A stretch of 64,000 bases of DNA, from the NCBI RefSeq assembly GCF_009727065.1, contig NZ_WNLP01000001.1:310001-374000 (forward strand), read 5' to 3'. The stretch comes from Bifidobacterium canis. GTDB taxonomy: Bacteria > Actinomycetota > Actinomycetes > Actinomycetales > Bifidobacteriaceae. This document shows, one piece after another, positions 47,703-56,586 of the stretch. Positions within the stretch are counted from its first letter, which is position 1. The number at the start of each line of letters is the position of its first letter. The position numbers and the translations under genes were made by a program. Under the pieces are notes generated by a model. That model ran no database searches and was not told the origin of the DNA. It worked only from the letters and a program-made list of their open reading frames with translations.

Positions 47703-47750
47703 TACAATTGAACGTGCATGTGTTCGGAGGGTTTCGATCGTTTCGAAGCC
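47703..47750 (+). promoter_or_regulatory. rpsA promoter -10 and leader hairpin
   Basis: TACAAT (47703-47708) is a good -10 without a clear -35. Further downstream an 8-bp stem GGTTTCGA/TCGAAGCC (47730-47750, loop of 5) lies in the leader, ~65 bases before ATG 47816. S1 autoregulates its own translation in Enterobacteria; a comparable role here is only a possibility. Confidence 0.35.
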
Positions 47751-47815
47751 ACCTGCACCTGCATATAACTGAATATCGATTTTATCCACCCAACTATTTG
47801 TAAGAAACCACATTA

Positions 47816-49297
47816 ATGGCAGAGAACAATACAGAAGTCGAAAAGGTCGCCATCAACGATATCGGCACCGTCGACGACTTCATCAAGGCAGTCGATTCCA
47901 CCATCAAGAACTTCGATGATGGTGATCTGGTCGAAGGTACCGTCGTCAAGGTCGATCACGACGAAGTCCTTCTTGACATCGGCTACAAAACCGAAGGTGT
48001 AATTCCTTCCCGCGAACTTTCCATCAAGAAAGATGTCGATCCGGATGACGTCGTCAAGGTCGGCGACACCATCGAAGCCCTTGTCGTCACCAAGGAAGAC
48101 AAGGAAGGTCGTCTCATTCTGTCGAAGAAGCGTGCACAGTACGAGCGCGCTTGGGGCGACATCGAGAAGATCAAGGAAAACGACGGCGTCGTCGAAGGCA
48201 CCGTCATCGAAGCTGTCAAGGGCGGCTTGATCGTCGACATCGGCCTGCGTGGCTTCCTGCCGGCTTCCCTCGTCGAAATGCGTCGCGTCCGCGATCTCTC
48301 CCCATACATTGGTCAGAAGATCAAGGCCAAGGTGCTCGAGCTCGACAAGAACCGCAACAACGTGGTGCTTTCCCGCCGCCAGTACCTCGAAGAGACCCAG
48401 TCCGAAGTTCGCGAGACCTTCCTCTCGCAGCTCAAGAAGGGCCAGATTCGCGAAGGCGTCGTCTCGTCCATCGTCAACTTCGGCGCATTCGTCGATCTTG
48501 GTGGCGTTGACGGCCTGATCCACGTTTCCGAGCTTTCCTGGAAGCACATCGATCACCCGTCCGAGGTTGTCAAGGTTGGTGACAAGGTCACCGTCGAGGT
48601 GCTCGACGTCGATCTCGATCGCGAACGCATCTCCCTGTCGCTCAAGGCGACCCAGGAAGATCCGTGGCAGCGCTTCGCTCGTACGCACGTTCCTGGCCAG
48701 ATCGTCCGTGGCAAGGTCACGAAGATCGTCCAGTTCGGTGTGTTCATCTCCGTCGAAGACGGCATCGAGGGCCTGGTCCACATCTCCGAGCTCGCCAACC
48801 GTCACGTTGAGAATCCGGAAACCGTTGTCAAGCCAGGCGAAGAGGTCTTCGTCAAGGTGATCGACGTCGATCTCGATCGTCGTCGCATCTCCCTGTCGCT
48901 CAAGCAGGCCAACGATTCCGTCGACCCGAACTCCGAAGACTTCGATCCAGCACTCTACGGCATGCCGGCAGAGTACGACGAAGACGGCAACTACAAGTAT
49001 CCGGAAGGCTTCGATCCGAACACGAACGAATGGATTCCTGGCTACGAGAAGCAGCGTGAGGAATGGGAAGCTCAGTACGCTTCCGCTCACGGTCTGTGGG
49101 AGCTGCACAAGGAGTTCGTGCGCAAGGAGCTCGAGAACGCCGAAGCTTCCGCCGCGGAAGACGGCCAGTCGGCTCCGAAGGAAGAGAAGGTCGAAGAGAC
49201 TTCGAACTACTCCTCCGACAACGAGTCCAATGGCACTCTCGCCGATTCCGATCAGCTCGCCGCTCTTCGCGAGCAGCTGCTGAGCGAGAAGAAGTGA
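47816..49297 (+). CDS. rpsA: 30S ribosomal protein S1
   Basis: Binds mRNA on the small ribosomal subunit. It has 493 residues and four S1 domains: about 37-105 (GDLVEGTVVKVDHDEVLLDI), 123-188 (VVEGTVIEAVKGGLIVDI), 209-277 (IREGVVSSIVNFGAFVDLGG) and 294-362 (IVRGKVTKIVQFGVFISVED), followed by an acidic C-terminal region and a Glu/Ser-rich tail. Four rather than six domains is the usual actinobacterial form. The codon bias of a highly expressed gene leaves the whole antisense strand open. The only Shine-Dalgarno-like element is a weak AAGAAA. A strong terminator follows. Confidence 0.97.
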   Translation: MAENNTEVEKVAINDIGTVDDFIKAVDSTIKNFDDGDLVEGTVVKVDHDEVLLDIGYKTEGVIPSRELSIKKDVDPDDVVKVGDTIEALVVTKEDKEGRLILSKKRAQYERAWGDIEKIKENDGVVEGTVIEAVKGGLIVDIGLRGFLPASLVEMRRVRDLSPYIGQKIKAKVLELDKNRNNVVLSRRQYLEETQSEVRETFLSQLKKGQIREGVVSSIVNFGAFVDLGGVDGLIHVSELSWKHIDHPSEVVKVGDKVTVEVLDVDLDRERISLSLKATQEDPWQRFARTHVPGQIVRGKVTKIVQFGVFISVEDGIEGLVHISELANRHVENPETVVKPGEEVFVKVIDVDLDRRRISLSLKQANDSVDPNSEDFDPALYGMPAEYDEDGNYKYPEGFDPNTNEWIPGYEKQREEWEAQYASAHGLWELHKEFVRKELENAEASAAEDGQSAPKEEKVEETSNYSSDNESNGTLADSDQLAALREQLLSEKK

Positions 49298-49336
49298 GTT
49301 CATCGAACGGCTCGTGACTATACCTGACGTATAGCG

Positions 49337-49385
49337 AAGCGGGTGGGGTTCCGATGCGAAAGCGTCGGAACCCCACCCGCTTTTT
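49337..49385 (+). terminator. Intrinsic terminator after rpsA
   Basis: A stem of about 20 bp (AAGCGGGTGGGGTTCCGA then TGC, with one T-G pair) is closed by a GAAA tetraloop at 49358-49361 and followed by TTTTT. It is the strongest terminator in the window. Confidence 0.95.
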
Positions 49386-49565
49386 ACTCAGATAAGATCA
49401 CGGGCAGCGCACTTATGCAACAATGTTCCATGCGGACGTCTGCTATGAGTTTGGCTCATGCCATAACACTCTGTTCAATCAACGATCTGTAGACTACGAT
49501 TCACGATTACGGTTATGGCGATATCAATGCGTAGCCGTTCACAGCGATGACTAGCAAGGAGAATC

Positions 49566-50081
49566 ATGACAAACACATTGGTGCTCGCATTCCACCCGCA
49601 TCTGCATGACGGCTCGCGAGTCAATAACAAACTTGCGCAAACCGCCGCCTCGATCGATGGAGTCACCGTCCGCGACGAATATGCGTTGTACCCGGATGGC
49701 CATATCGATGTTGAAGCGGAACAGCGCGCATGCGAAGCAGCTGATCTCATCGTCTGGCAAAGCCCGATGTTCTGGTACAGCACCCCGCCGCTGCTCAAGG
49801 CATGGGAAGACCAGGTGCTCGCATACGGGTGGGCATATGGTGGAGGGCATGCACTCGAGGGTAAGCGTCTGATGGTGGCCATCAGCGCGGGTGCGGATGC
49901 ACACACATACATGCCAGACGGGCCGTTCCCATTCGAACAACTGCTGACCCCGCAACGTGCCACCGCATGGCGCATCGGTATGCAGTGGGTCGAGCCCCTT
50001 GCTATCGGTGGCGCCATGAAGCTCAGCGATGCTGAGTTGGATGCCGTCGCGCGAACCTACGCGCAGCGTCTGCAAGCCTAG
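49566..50081 (+). CDS. Flavodoxin-like NAD(P)H:quinone oxidoreductase (KefF/MdaB-like)
   Basis: A 171-residue flavodoxin-fold reductase. It opens LVLAFHPHLHDGSRVNNKLA, matching the FMN/FAD phosphate loop of the NQO1/KefF family (usually hPhxxSxxN), then shows VWQSPMFWYSTPPLLKAWED with the isoalloxazine-contact PMFWYSTP motif, and GKRLMVAISAGAD. It probably reduces quinones or nitro compounds with two electrons. No K+ antiporter gene is adjacent, so a KefF role is unlikely. ATG 49566 follows AAGGAGAA. It ends 9 bases before coaE and may be co-transcribed with it. Confidence 0.9.
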   Translation: MTNTLVLAFHPHLHDGSRVNNKLAQTAASIDGVTVRDEYALYPDGHIDVEAEQRACEAADLIVWQSPMFWYSTPPLLKAWEDQVLAYGWAYGGGHALEGKRLMVAISAGADAHTYMPDGPFPFEQLLTPQRATAWRIGMQWVEPLAIGGAMKLSDAELDAVARTYAQRLQA

Positions 50082-50090
50082 GGGTACGGT

Positions 50091-50717
50091 ATGCGCATCG
50101 GATTGACTGGCGGCATCGCCGCCGGCAAAAGCTCCGTCTCCGGTCGTATGGCCGAAGACGGAGCCGATGTGATCGATTACGACGAACTGGCTCACCGTTT
50201 GCAGGAGCCGGGATCTGCGGCAATCCCGCAATTGACGGTCTCCTTCGGCGACGATATTCTCGACGAACACGGTGCGGTGAACCGTGCCGTTCTCGCGGAA
50301 CGCGTCTTCGGGAGCGATGCGGCACCTGGCAATGTGCAGCGACTCAACGCCATCATGCATCCACTCGTGTACCAGTTGGCACGTCGGCGTGAACAGGAAA
50401 TACAGCATGACGGGCGTGCACATCACATCATCGTGCATGACATTCCACTATTGGCTGAGGTGTTCGAAGACCTGCCCTTCCGATTCGACCACGTGGTGAC
50501 GGTTGAAGCCCCGTGCGCCTTGCGCATTCGGCGCATGGTCGATACGCGCGGTATGAGCGAAGCACAGGCTCGAGCCAGAATCGCCAGCCAAACGGATGAC
50601 CACTGGCGCGAAGCGATCAGTGATGTTATTATCGATGGCAGCAAACCAATAGAACAGATGTTCGAAGACGTTGATTCTCTGATGCAACGCTGGTGGAGAG
50701 ACGTGAACGAGGAGTGA
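50091..50717 (+). CDS. coaE: Dephospho-CoA kinase
   Basis: Phosphorylates dephospho-CoA at the 3' ribose hydroxyl, the last step of coenzyme A synthesis. It has 208 residues, a P-loop [14 protein letters not shown], the substrate region [29 protein letters not shown] in the CoA-binding segment, and a lid with [21 protein letters not shown]. The C-terminal [19 protein letters not shown] is typical. Mycobacterial CoaE carries an additional GrpB domain; this one does not. Only one base separates its stop from the uvrB start. Confidence 0.96.
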   Translation: MRIGLTGGIAAGKSSVSGRMAEDGADVIDYDELAHRLQEPGSAAIPQLTVSFGDDILDEHGAVNRAVLAERVFGSDAAPGNVQRLNAIMHPLVYQLARRREQEIQHDGRAHHIIVHDIPLLAEVFEDLPFRFDHVVTVEAPCALRIRRMVDTRGMSEAQARARIASQTDDHWREAISDVIIDGSKPIEQMFEDVDSLMQRWWRDVNEE

Positions 50718-50718
50718 C

Positions 50719-52830
50719 ATGGGATTCGAGATTGAGCGCATCAACAAACCGTTTGTGGTCAAATCGCCATACAAACCATCCGGCGATCAGCCGAAGGCCA
50801 TCGAAGAATTGGCCACGCGTATTGAAAACGGTGAAAACGACGTCGTGCTGATGGGTGCCACCGGCACCGGCAAGACGGCGACGACCGCATGGCTCATCGA
50901 ACGGTTGCAAAGGCCGACGCTCATCATCGAGCCCAACAAAACGCTGGCGGCGCAGCTTTGCGCGGAATTTCGCGAACTCATGCCCGACAATGCCGTGAGC
51001 TATTTCGTCTCCTATTACGACTACTACCAGCCTGAAGCATACATTCCGCAAACCGACACCTACATCGAAAAAGACTCCAACATCAACGATGACGTTGAAC
51101 GTCTGCGCCATGCGGCAACGGCAAATCTGTTGACGCGACGCGACTGCGTCGTGGTCGCAACGGTGTCGTGCATCTACGGCTTGGGCACTCCCGAGGAATA
51201 TGCAGGACGCATGCTGTTCCTGCATGAGGGCGACCAGATCGACAGAGACGACCTGCTGCGCACATTCGTCGATATGCAATACAAACGCAACGACATCGCC
51301 TTCACGCGAGGCACATTCCGCGTACGCGGAGACACAGTGGAGATCATTCCGGTCTATGAAGAACTCGCCATTCGCATAGAGTTCTTCGGAGACGAAATCG
51401 ATCGAATCACCACATTGCACCCACTCACCGGTGACGTGATCGATCATGTCAGCGATGTGCACATCTTCCCGGCATCGCACTATGTGGCGGGGCCGGAACG
51501 CATGGAACGCGCGCTGAAATCCATTCAGGAGGAACTCGACGAACGCGTTGCGGAACTGCGCAAACAGGGCAAGGAGCTGGAAGCGCAGCGTTTGAGCATG
51601 CGCACCACCTATGATCTGGAGATGCTTTCGCAGGTTGGCGTCTGCTCCGGCATCGAGAATTACTCGAGGCATTTTGACGGTCGTGCGCCGGGCACCCCGC
51701 CTCACACATTGCTCGACTTCTTCCCCGACGATTTCCTGCTCGTCATCGACGAATCCCACGTGACCGTTCCACAGATCGGGGCGATGTACGAGGGTGATGC
51801 GAGCCGCAAGCGCACACTCGTCGAACATGGATTCCGTCTGCCCTCGGCGATGGATAACCGCCCACTCAAATGGCCTGAATTCCTCGATCGAGTAGGGCAG
51901 ACCGTGTATTTGTCGGCAACCCCTGGCGACTACGAGCTCGGGCTCTCCGACGGCGTGGTCGAACAGATCATTCGCCCGACCGGACTGCTCGACCCGAAGA
52001 TCGAAGTGCGCCCTGTGGAGGGCCAGATCGACGATCTGCTCGCTGAGATCAAGGATCGCGTCGCCAAGAAGGAACGCACGCTGGTGACGACGATGACCAA
52101 GAAGATGGCGGAAGATCTGACGGACTATCTGCTTGAACGTGGCATCAAGGTCGAGTACCTGCATTCCGACGTCGACACATTGCGCCGAGTGGAACTGCTC
52201 CGAGAACTGCGTGAAGGGAAAATCGACGTCATTGTCGGCATCAACCTGTTGCGTGAGGGTCTTGATCTGCCGGAGGTCTCGCTTGTGGCGATCCTCGACG
52301 CAGACAAGGAAGGCTTCCTGCGCTCATACCGGTCGCTCATCCAGACGATCGGACGTGCCGCGCGTAACGTCTCCGGCACCGTCATCATGTATGCCGACGA
52401 GATGACCGATTCGATGACGAAGGCGATCGACGAAACGAACCGCCGTCGTGAGATTCAAATCGCCTACAACAAAGAGCATCACATCGATCCGAAGCCATTG
52501 ATCAAGAAGATCAGTGACGTCAACGACATGCTCGCCAAAGAGGACGTCGACACGCAGGAACTGCTGGAAGGCGGATACCGCAATGCGGGCAAGGCCGGCA
52601 ACACGCATCTCGGCGTTCCGACACTCGACAAAGAAGAGGCTGATAAACGGCATGAAGAGATTCTCAAAGCAGGTCTGCCGGCGCAGGACCTTGCGGATCT
52701 CATTCGCCAACTCTCCGACCAGATGCACACGGCCGCCGAGCAGCTTCAGTTCGAACTCGCGGCGCGGTTGCGCGACGAGATTCGCGATCTCAAGAAGGAA
52801 CTGCGTGCGCTGACGGAAGCGCAGAAGTAG
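50719..52830 (+). CDS. uvrB: Excinuclease ABC subunit B
   Basis: The DNA-damage verification helicase of nucleotide excision repair, acting with UvrA, UvrC and the Mfd encoded at 9578. It has 703 residues. Walker A is [12 protein letters not shown], the damage-probing beta hairpin is [20 protein letters not shown], the DEAD-like box lies in [14 protein letters not shown], and helicase motifs V/VI include [17 protein letters not shown] and QTIGRAARN. The C-terminal UVR motif [20 protein letters not shown] binds UvrC. ATG 50719 overlaps the region of the coaE stop behind GAGGAG. Confidence 0.97.
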   Translation: MGFEIERINKPFVVKSPYKPSGDQPKAIEELATRIENGENDVVLMGATGTGKTATTAWLIERLQRPTLIIEPNKTLAAQLCAEFRELMPDNAVSYFVSYYDYYQPEAYIPQTDTYIEKDSNINDDVERLRHAATANLLTRRDCVVVATVSCIYGLGTPEEYAGRMLFLHEGDQIDRDDLLRTFVDMQYKRNDIAFTRGTFRVRGDTVEIIPVYEELAIRIEFFGDEIDRITTLHPLTGDVIDHVSDVHIFPASHYVAGPERMERALKSIQEELDERVAELRKQGKELEAQRLSMRTTYDLEMLSQVGVCSGIENYSRHFDGRAPGTPPHTLLDFFPDDFLLVIDESHVTVPQIGAMYEGDASRKRTLVEHGFRLPSAMDNRPLKWPEFLDRVGQTVYLSATPGDYELGLSDGVVEQIIRPTGLLDPKIEVRPVEGQIDDLLAEIKDRVAKKERTLVTTMTKKMAEDLTDYLLERGIKVEYLHSDVDTLRRVELLRELREGKIDVIVGINLLREGLDLPEVSLVAILDADKEGFLRSYRSLIQTIGRAARNVSGTVIMYADEMTDSMTKAIDETNRRREIQIAYNKEHHIDPKPLIKKISDVNDMLAKEDVDTQELLEGGYRNAGKAGNTHLGVPTLDKEEADKRHEEILKAGLPAQDLADLIRQLSDQMHTAAEQLQFELAARLRDEIRDLKKELRALTEAQK

Positions 52831-52879
52831 CCTGCACATCATTCGCATCGCCTGTCTCACGCGGCGACGTGGGGTCCGT

Positions 52880-52930
52880 CATGCTCTTCAGCTACATGAG
52901 TCGGCAATAATCCGTAAGCTGAAGAGCATG
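52880..52930 (+). promoter_or_regulatory. Inverted repeat sequestering the terC start codon
   Basis: CATGCTCTTCAGCT (52880-52893) is the exact complement of AGCTGAAGAGCATG (52917-52930), whose last three bases are the terC ATG and which includes the only GAAGAG ribosome-site-like stretch. In RNA this 14-bp hairpin with a 23-base loop would hide the start. A TAATCC element lies in the loop, so a transcript starting there would lack the left arm and escape. Confidence 0.6.
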
Positions 52931-53934
52931 GCAGAAACCCCAATCTCGTTCATGATCGGCACCTACATTGTTCTGGTCATTTTTTCGTCGTAGACCTGTT
53001 CATTCTTGGCCGCAAACCACATGTGCCATCCACGAAGGAGTGCGTGCAGCACATTGCGTTCTTCGTCGCGATGGCATTGATCTTCGGTGGATTGATATGG
53101 TGGGTCGCCGGCTCCAAACCGGCCATTGAATTCTATTCGGGCTGGCTCACCGAATACTCTCTCAGCATCGACAATCTCTTCGTGTTCGTCATCATCATGT
53201 CGAATTTCGCCGTGCCGAAGAAACTGCAGAAATTCGTGCTGTCCGTCGGCATCACGATAGCGCTGGTATTGCGCGGCATCTTCATTCTCATCGGTGCGGC
53301 GCTTGTGTCTCGATTCACATGGGTGTTCTTCATCTTCGGCGCATTCCTCATCTACACGGCCATCAAAGTGGCGATGGGTGAGGACGATGATGAGGAATTC
53401 CATGAGAACGGGCTCATCAGGCTCATGCGCAAATTCACGCATATCACGAACGAATATGACGGTGAGAAGCTGCGCACCACGATTGACGGAAAGAAGTACT
53501 GGACGCCGATGCTCATCGTGTTCATCACGATCGGCACGACCGACGTGATGTTCGCATTCGATTCGATTCCTGCGATTTTCGGCCTGACGAAAGATCCGTT
53601 CATCGTGTTCACGTCGAACGTATTCGCGTTGCTCGGTCTGCAGCAGCTCTACTTCCTGCTCGGACGTCTGCTCGACAAGCTGGTGTATTTGCCCGTCGGC
53701 CTTTCGATCGTGCTCGGATTCATCGGCGTCAAGCTCATCATGGAGGCATTGCACGGCAACTCTCTGCCGTTCATCAACCACGGTCAGCCTCTCCAGATGG
53801 TGCCGGAAATACCGACGTGGCTTTCACTGGTCGTCATCATCGTCGCCATCGGTGGTTCGGCGTTGGCCAGCGTCATCAAAATGAGAGCAGTAGATTCAAA
53901 AGCATCCGACAAGCAGCTTGAAGGAAAAGCGTGA
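52928..53934 (+). CDS. TerC-family membrane protein (frameshift as read)
   Basis: An integral membrane protein of the TerC/Alx family; several members export manganese or support metal homeostasis, whereas tellurite resistance is only historical. About eight helices are visible. Conserved acidic membrane motifs are SLSIDNLFVFVIIMSNF and GTTDVMFAFDSIPAIFGLT. The start is ATG 52928 (MAETPISFMIG). The frame breaks after 17 codons in the T6 run 52980-52985: T7 restores VLVIFFVVDLFILGRKPHVPS and ~335 residues. Without the repair the frame would begin only at 53023. The inverted repeat over the start codon suggests post-transcriptional control. Confidence 0.9.
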
Positions 53935-53962
53935 ACGGCGGTCGAGGGGATGCCCAAAGTAT

Positions 53963-53974
53963 GTGAGCGCTCAC
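53963..53974 (+). promoter_or_regulatory. LacI-type palindromic operator upstream of pyk
   Basis: GTGAGCGCTCAC is a perfect 12-base palindrome with the central CG of LacI-family sites, 105 bases before the pyk ATG. A near copy precedes eno. Confidence 0.6.
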
Positions 53975-54036
53975 AGTCTTCTGCTCGATTTGCGCCGAGC
54001 GGAAGAGAAAAAGGAGTAAGCTTAACAACGTTGAGT

Positions 54037-54053
54037 GTGTTCGCAACGAACAC
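54037..54053 (+). repeat. Inverted repeat in the pyk leader
   Basis: GTGTTCG-CAA-CGAACAC is a perfect 7-bp inverted repeat 27 bases before the pyk start. ACGTT and AACGT outside it can extend the stem past a bulge. It could be a second operator or an RNA hairpin. Confidence 0.45.
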
Positions 54054-54079
54054 GAACGTCAAAGAATAGGTAGGCATAC

Positions 54080-55522
54080 ATGCGTAAAGCCAAGATCGTA
54101 GATACCATCGGTCCAGCCACCGAATCTCTCGAGAAGATCACCGAGCTCGTCGAAGCCGGCATGGACGTCGCACGTCTGAACCGCTCCCACGGCACGCCGG
54201 AAGATCACCTCCGCGTCTATAACAACGTTCGCGAAGCTTCAAAGACCACCGGCCGCAACGTTGCAGTCCTCGTCGATCTGCAGGGGCCGAAGATCCGCTG
54301 CGGTTGGTTCAAGAAGAACGCCGACGGTGAAGACAAGGTTCAGCTTCAGGAAGGTCAGGAGTTCATCATCACGACCGATGACGTCGAGGGCGATGAGCAC
54401 ATCACTTCCACCACGTTCAAGGGTCTGCCGGGCGACTGCCATCCAGGAGATCCGATTCTGATCGACGACGGCAAGGTTCGTCTTGAGGTCACGAAGGTCG
54501 AAGGCAACAACGTCTACACCAAGGTTGTCGTCGCCGGACCCGTTTCCAGCCACAAGGGCATCAACCTGCCAGGCGTCGCCGTCTCTCTGCCTGCACTGAC
54601 TGCCAAGGACGAGGAAGACCTTCGCTGGGCCATCCGCACTGGCGCCGACATCATCGCCATGTCGTTCGTGCGTTTCGCCACCGACATCGATCGCGCTCAT
54701 GAGATCATGGACGAAGAAGGCCGCCGCATCCCGATCGTCGCCAAGATTGAGAAGCCGCAGGCTGTTGAGAACCTCGAAGACATCGTCAAGGTGTTTGACG
54801 GCATCATGGTCGCTCGTGGCGACATGGCCGTTGAAATGCCGTTCGAAGAGGTTCCGCTGGTCACCAAGCGCTGCATCGAGCTGTCTCGCCAGTACGCGAA
54901 GCCGGTCATCGTGGCAACCGAAGTGCTCGGCTCCATGGTTCATTCCCCGGTTCCGTCGCGTGCAGAGGCATCCGACTGCGCCAACGCTGTGCTTGACGGC
55001 GCTGACGCCACGATGACCTCCAACGAGACCGCTGTCGGCGAATACCCGGTCGAGACCGTCAAGACGATGTCTCGCATCTCCGGCTATGCCACCGAACACG
55101 GTTTCGACCGCATTCCTCACCTCAAGGATCTCGACATGTCGAGCACCGGTGCCGTGTCTTCCGCCGCTGTCGATCTGGCCGACAAGCTCAACGCCAAGGC
55201 CATCGTCGCCTACACGCAGACCGGTTCCACTGTGCATCGCGTCTCCCGCGAGCGTCCAGCCACCCCAATCTTCGGCCTGACCAACAACGAGCACACCTAC
55301 CACTGGCTGGCTCTGAGCTGGGGCACCGAAGGCATCAAGCTCGACGAGGATTATCATGACATGTCTCGCAAGGACCTCATGACCTTCACCGATCAGGTGC
55401 TGCGCAAGGCCGGCAAGGTTGCAAATGGCGACAAGATCGTCGTGCTGAGCTCCGCACAGGGCGAGCACCAGCCAGGCCGTACCGACTCCATCTACGTTCA
55501 CACCGTCGGCGCTTGCGACTGA
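54080..55522 (+). CDS. pyk: Pyruvate kinase
   Basis: Converts phosphoenolpyruvate and ADP to pyruvate and ATP; the last glycolytic step and, in bifidobacteria, a product arm of the fructose-6-phosphate phosphoketolase shunt. It has 480 residues. Substrate and cation residues lie in RLNRSHGTPEDHLR, DLQGPKIR, the catalytic VAKIEKPQAVENLEDI, and MVARGDMAVEMPFEEVP. The C-terminal domain has TQTGSTVHRVSRERPATPI. ATG 54080 has GGTAGG upstream. A LacI-type palindrome and a second inverted repeat precede it and a strong terminator follows. Confidence 0.98.
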   Translation: MRKAKIVDTIGPATESLEKITELVEAGMDVARLNRSHGTPEDHLRVYNNVREASKTTGRNVAVLVDLQGPKIRCGWFKKNADGEDKVQLQEGQEFIITTDDVEGDEHITSTTFKGLPGDCHPGDPILIDDGKVRLEVTKVEGNNVYTKVVVAGPVSSHKGINLPGVAVSLPALTAKDEEDLRWAIRTGADIIAMSFVRFATDIDRAHEIMDEEGRRIPIVAKIEKPQAVENLEDIVKVFDGIMVARGDMAVEMPFEEVPLVTKRCIELSRQYAKPVIVATEVLGSMVHSPVPSRAEASDCANAVLDGADATMTSNETAVGEYPVETVKTMSRISGYATEHGFDRIPHLKDLDMSSTGAVSSAAVDLADKLNAKAIVAYTQTGSTVHRVSRERPATPIFGLTNNEHTYHWLALSWGTEGIKLDEDYHDMSRKDLMTFTDQVLRKAGKVANGDKIVVLSSAQGEHQPGRTDSIYVHTVGACD

Positions 55523-55541
55523 TTGAGTTTGTGAATAAGTG

Positions 55542-55585
55542 AGTGGCGTGGCTCGACGGTTTCGTCGGCCACGCCACTTCTTTTT
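55542..55585 (+). terminator. Intrinsic terminator after pyk
   Basis: The stem AGTGGCGTGGC/GCCACGCCACT continues past one bulged T into CGACG/CGTCG with a GTTT loop, then TTCTTTTT. It lies 20 bases past the pyk stop. Confidence 0.93.
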
Positions 55586-55649
55586 GAAATACGGTGTGTC
55601 TGAATTTGCAAAATGTGCGAAGTGTAGTATATTGACATAGGTTGCTTTT

Positions 55650-55723
55650 GCCCCTGTATCCCAATTGGTAGAGGAGACAGCCTCAAAATCTGTACAGTGT
55701 GGGTTCGAGTCCCACCGGGGGCA
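55650..55723 (+). tRNA. tRNA-Leu (anticodon CAA) with short variable loop
   Basis: The acceptor arm GCCCCTG pairs with CGGGGGC, discriminator A. The anticodon arm is ACAGC-CTCAAAA-TCTGT with a C-T mismatch at 31-39; the anticodon is CAA (reads UUG). The T arm is GTGGG-TTCGAGT-CCCAC. The D stem TCC/GGA has three pairs as in class II tRNAs, yet the variable loop is only 5 bases (ACAGT). CCA is not encoded. Confidence 0.88.
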
Positions 55724-55730
55724 CCGACAG

Positions 55731-55763
55731 AAAAGACCCGCGAAAAACAGCGGGTCTTTTTCT
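55731..55763 (+). terminator. Intrinsic terminator after tRNA-Leu(CAA)
   Basis: AAAAGACCCGC and GCGGGTCTTTT form a perfect 11-bp stem with an 8-base loop, running into further T residues, 7 bases after the tRNA. Confidence 0.9.
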
Positions 55764-55830
55764 TTGCTATCAACAAAATGCCGGAATGTTTCTATATACA
55801 ATGGAGTGCAGTGCAACAGAAAGGACTGTT

Positions 55831-56463
55831 ATGAGCAGGGAAACAACATATCGCCGTTTTGATCCGTGGCGCAGCACGCCGATTCGCGAAGAATCCCGCC
55901 AGACGGTCATCGAAGGCCATTATTTCAATGTTGACCGTGCTTCCTTCGATTCTGCCACTGCCGGCCATTTTGAACGTTTCATCTTGCACAAGAACAACGG
56001 TGATTCGGTTGGTGTCATCGGTTTGACGAAAGACGGCATGGTACCGTTGATCGAACAGTACCGCATACCGGTGCACCGCTGGACACTGGAGATCCCAGCC
56101 GGTCATGCCATCGAAAAAGACGAGCGTCCTGTGGATGTTGCACATCGCAAACTCGCCGAGGAAGTCGGCTACAAGGCAGCGACGATGACGCAGTTCTGCC
56201 GCTTCATCAATACGCCGAGTTATTCGACCCAGCACACTGCACTGTATTTCGCATACGATCTGACTCCGATCGCGGATCGTGACCAATACGCCAGCGAAGC
56301 GCGAGCCCAGGTGCGTTTCTACACGCCGGAGGAGTGCTATCACATGGTGATCAACGGTACGATTCTCGACGCCAAGTCGATCATCGCCATTCAACGTCTG
56401 TATATGGCACCGAACAACATGATCGCGGTTTCCGAGGAAGAGGAAGCGGCATTGCGAGATTAG
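55831..56463 (+). CDS. NUDIX hydrolase with atypical Nudix box
   Basis: A 210-residue ADP-ribose pyrophosphatase-like protein. The box reads GHAIEKDERPVDVAHRKLAEEVGY: it keeps the EE pair and Gly but has Lys in place of the first Glu of the REUXEE core and six residues before the first Glu, so catalysis may be altered. Substrate-side features such as VPLIEQYRIPVHRWTLEIPAG are of the ADP-ribose type. I choose ATG 55831 (MSRETTYRRFDP) with AAGGA upstream. The open frame reaches back through the tRNA to 55699, which cannot be coding. A TATACAAT -10-like element lies ~30 bases before the start. Confidence 0.88.
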   Translation: MSRETTYRRFDPWRSTPIREESRQTVIEGHYFNVDRASFDSATAGHFERFILHKNNGDSVGVIGLTKDGMVPLIEQYRIPVHRWTLEIPAGHAIEKDERPVDVAHRKLAEEVGYKAATMTQFCRFINTPSYSTQHTALYFAYDLTPIADRDQYASEARAQVRFYTPEECYHMVINGTILDAKSIIAIQRLYMAPNNMIAVSEEEEAALRD

Positions 56464-56586
56464 TCCCGTATGCACGAGCAGTGTGGGGTATACTGTGTTG
56501 TTGGGAATGTCCGGCCGCGAATAGGTTGTATTCGTATGCGGAAGTTGCGGTGAGCGCAGTTTAAGGAATGAATGGAGAATCTTGCT

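Noticed and set aside
47813..49303. 496-codon open frame covering all of rpsA on the opposite strand
   Set aside because: Highly expressed genes avoid TTA, CTA and TCA codons, which leaves the antisense strand open. The same effect explains the 371-codon frame opposite eno and the 525-codon frame opposite pyk.
52831..52927. yybP-ykoY manganese riboswitch upstream of terC
   Set aside because: The leader is under 100 bases and lacks the conserved aptamer sequences; only the simple inverted repeat is present.
55699..55830. Extended N-terminus of the NUDIX gene
   Set aside because: It would run through tRNA-Leu(CAA) and its terminator; ATG 55831 has its own ribosome site.
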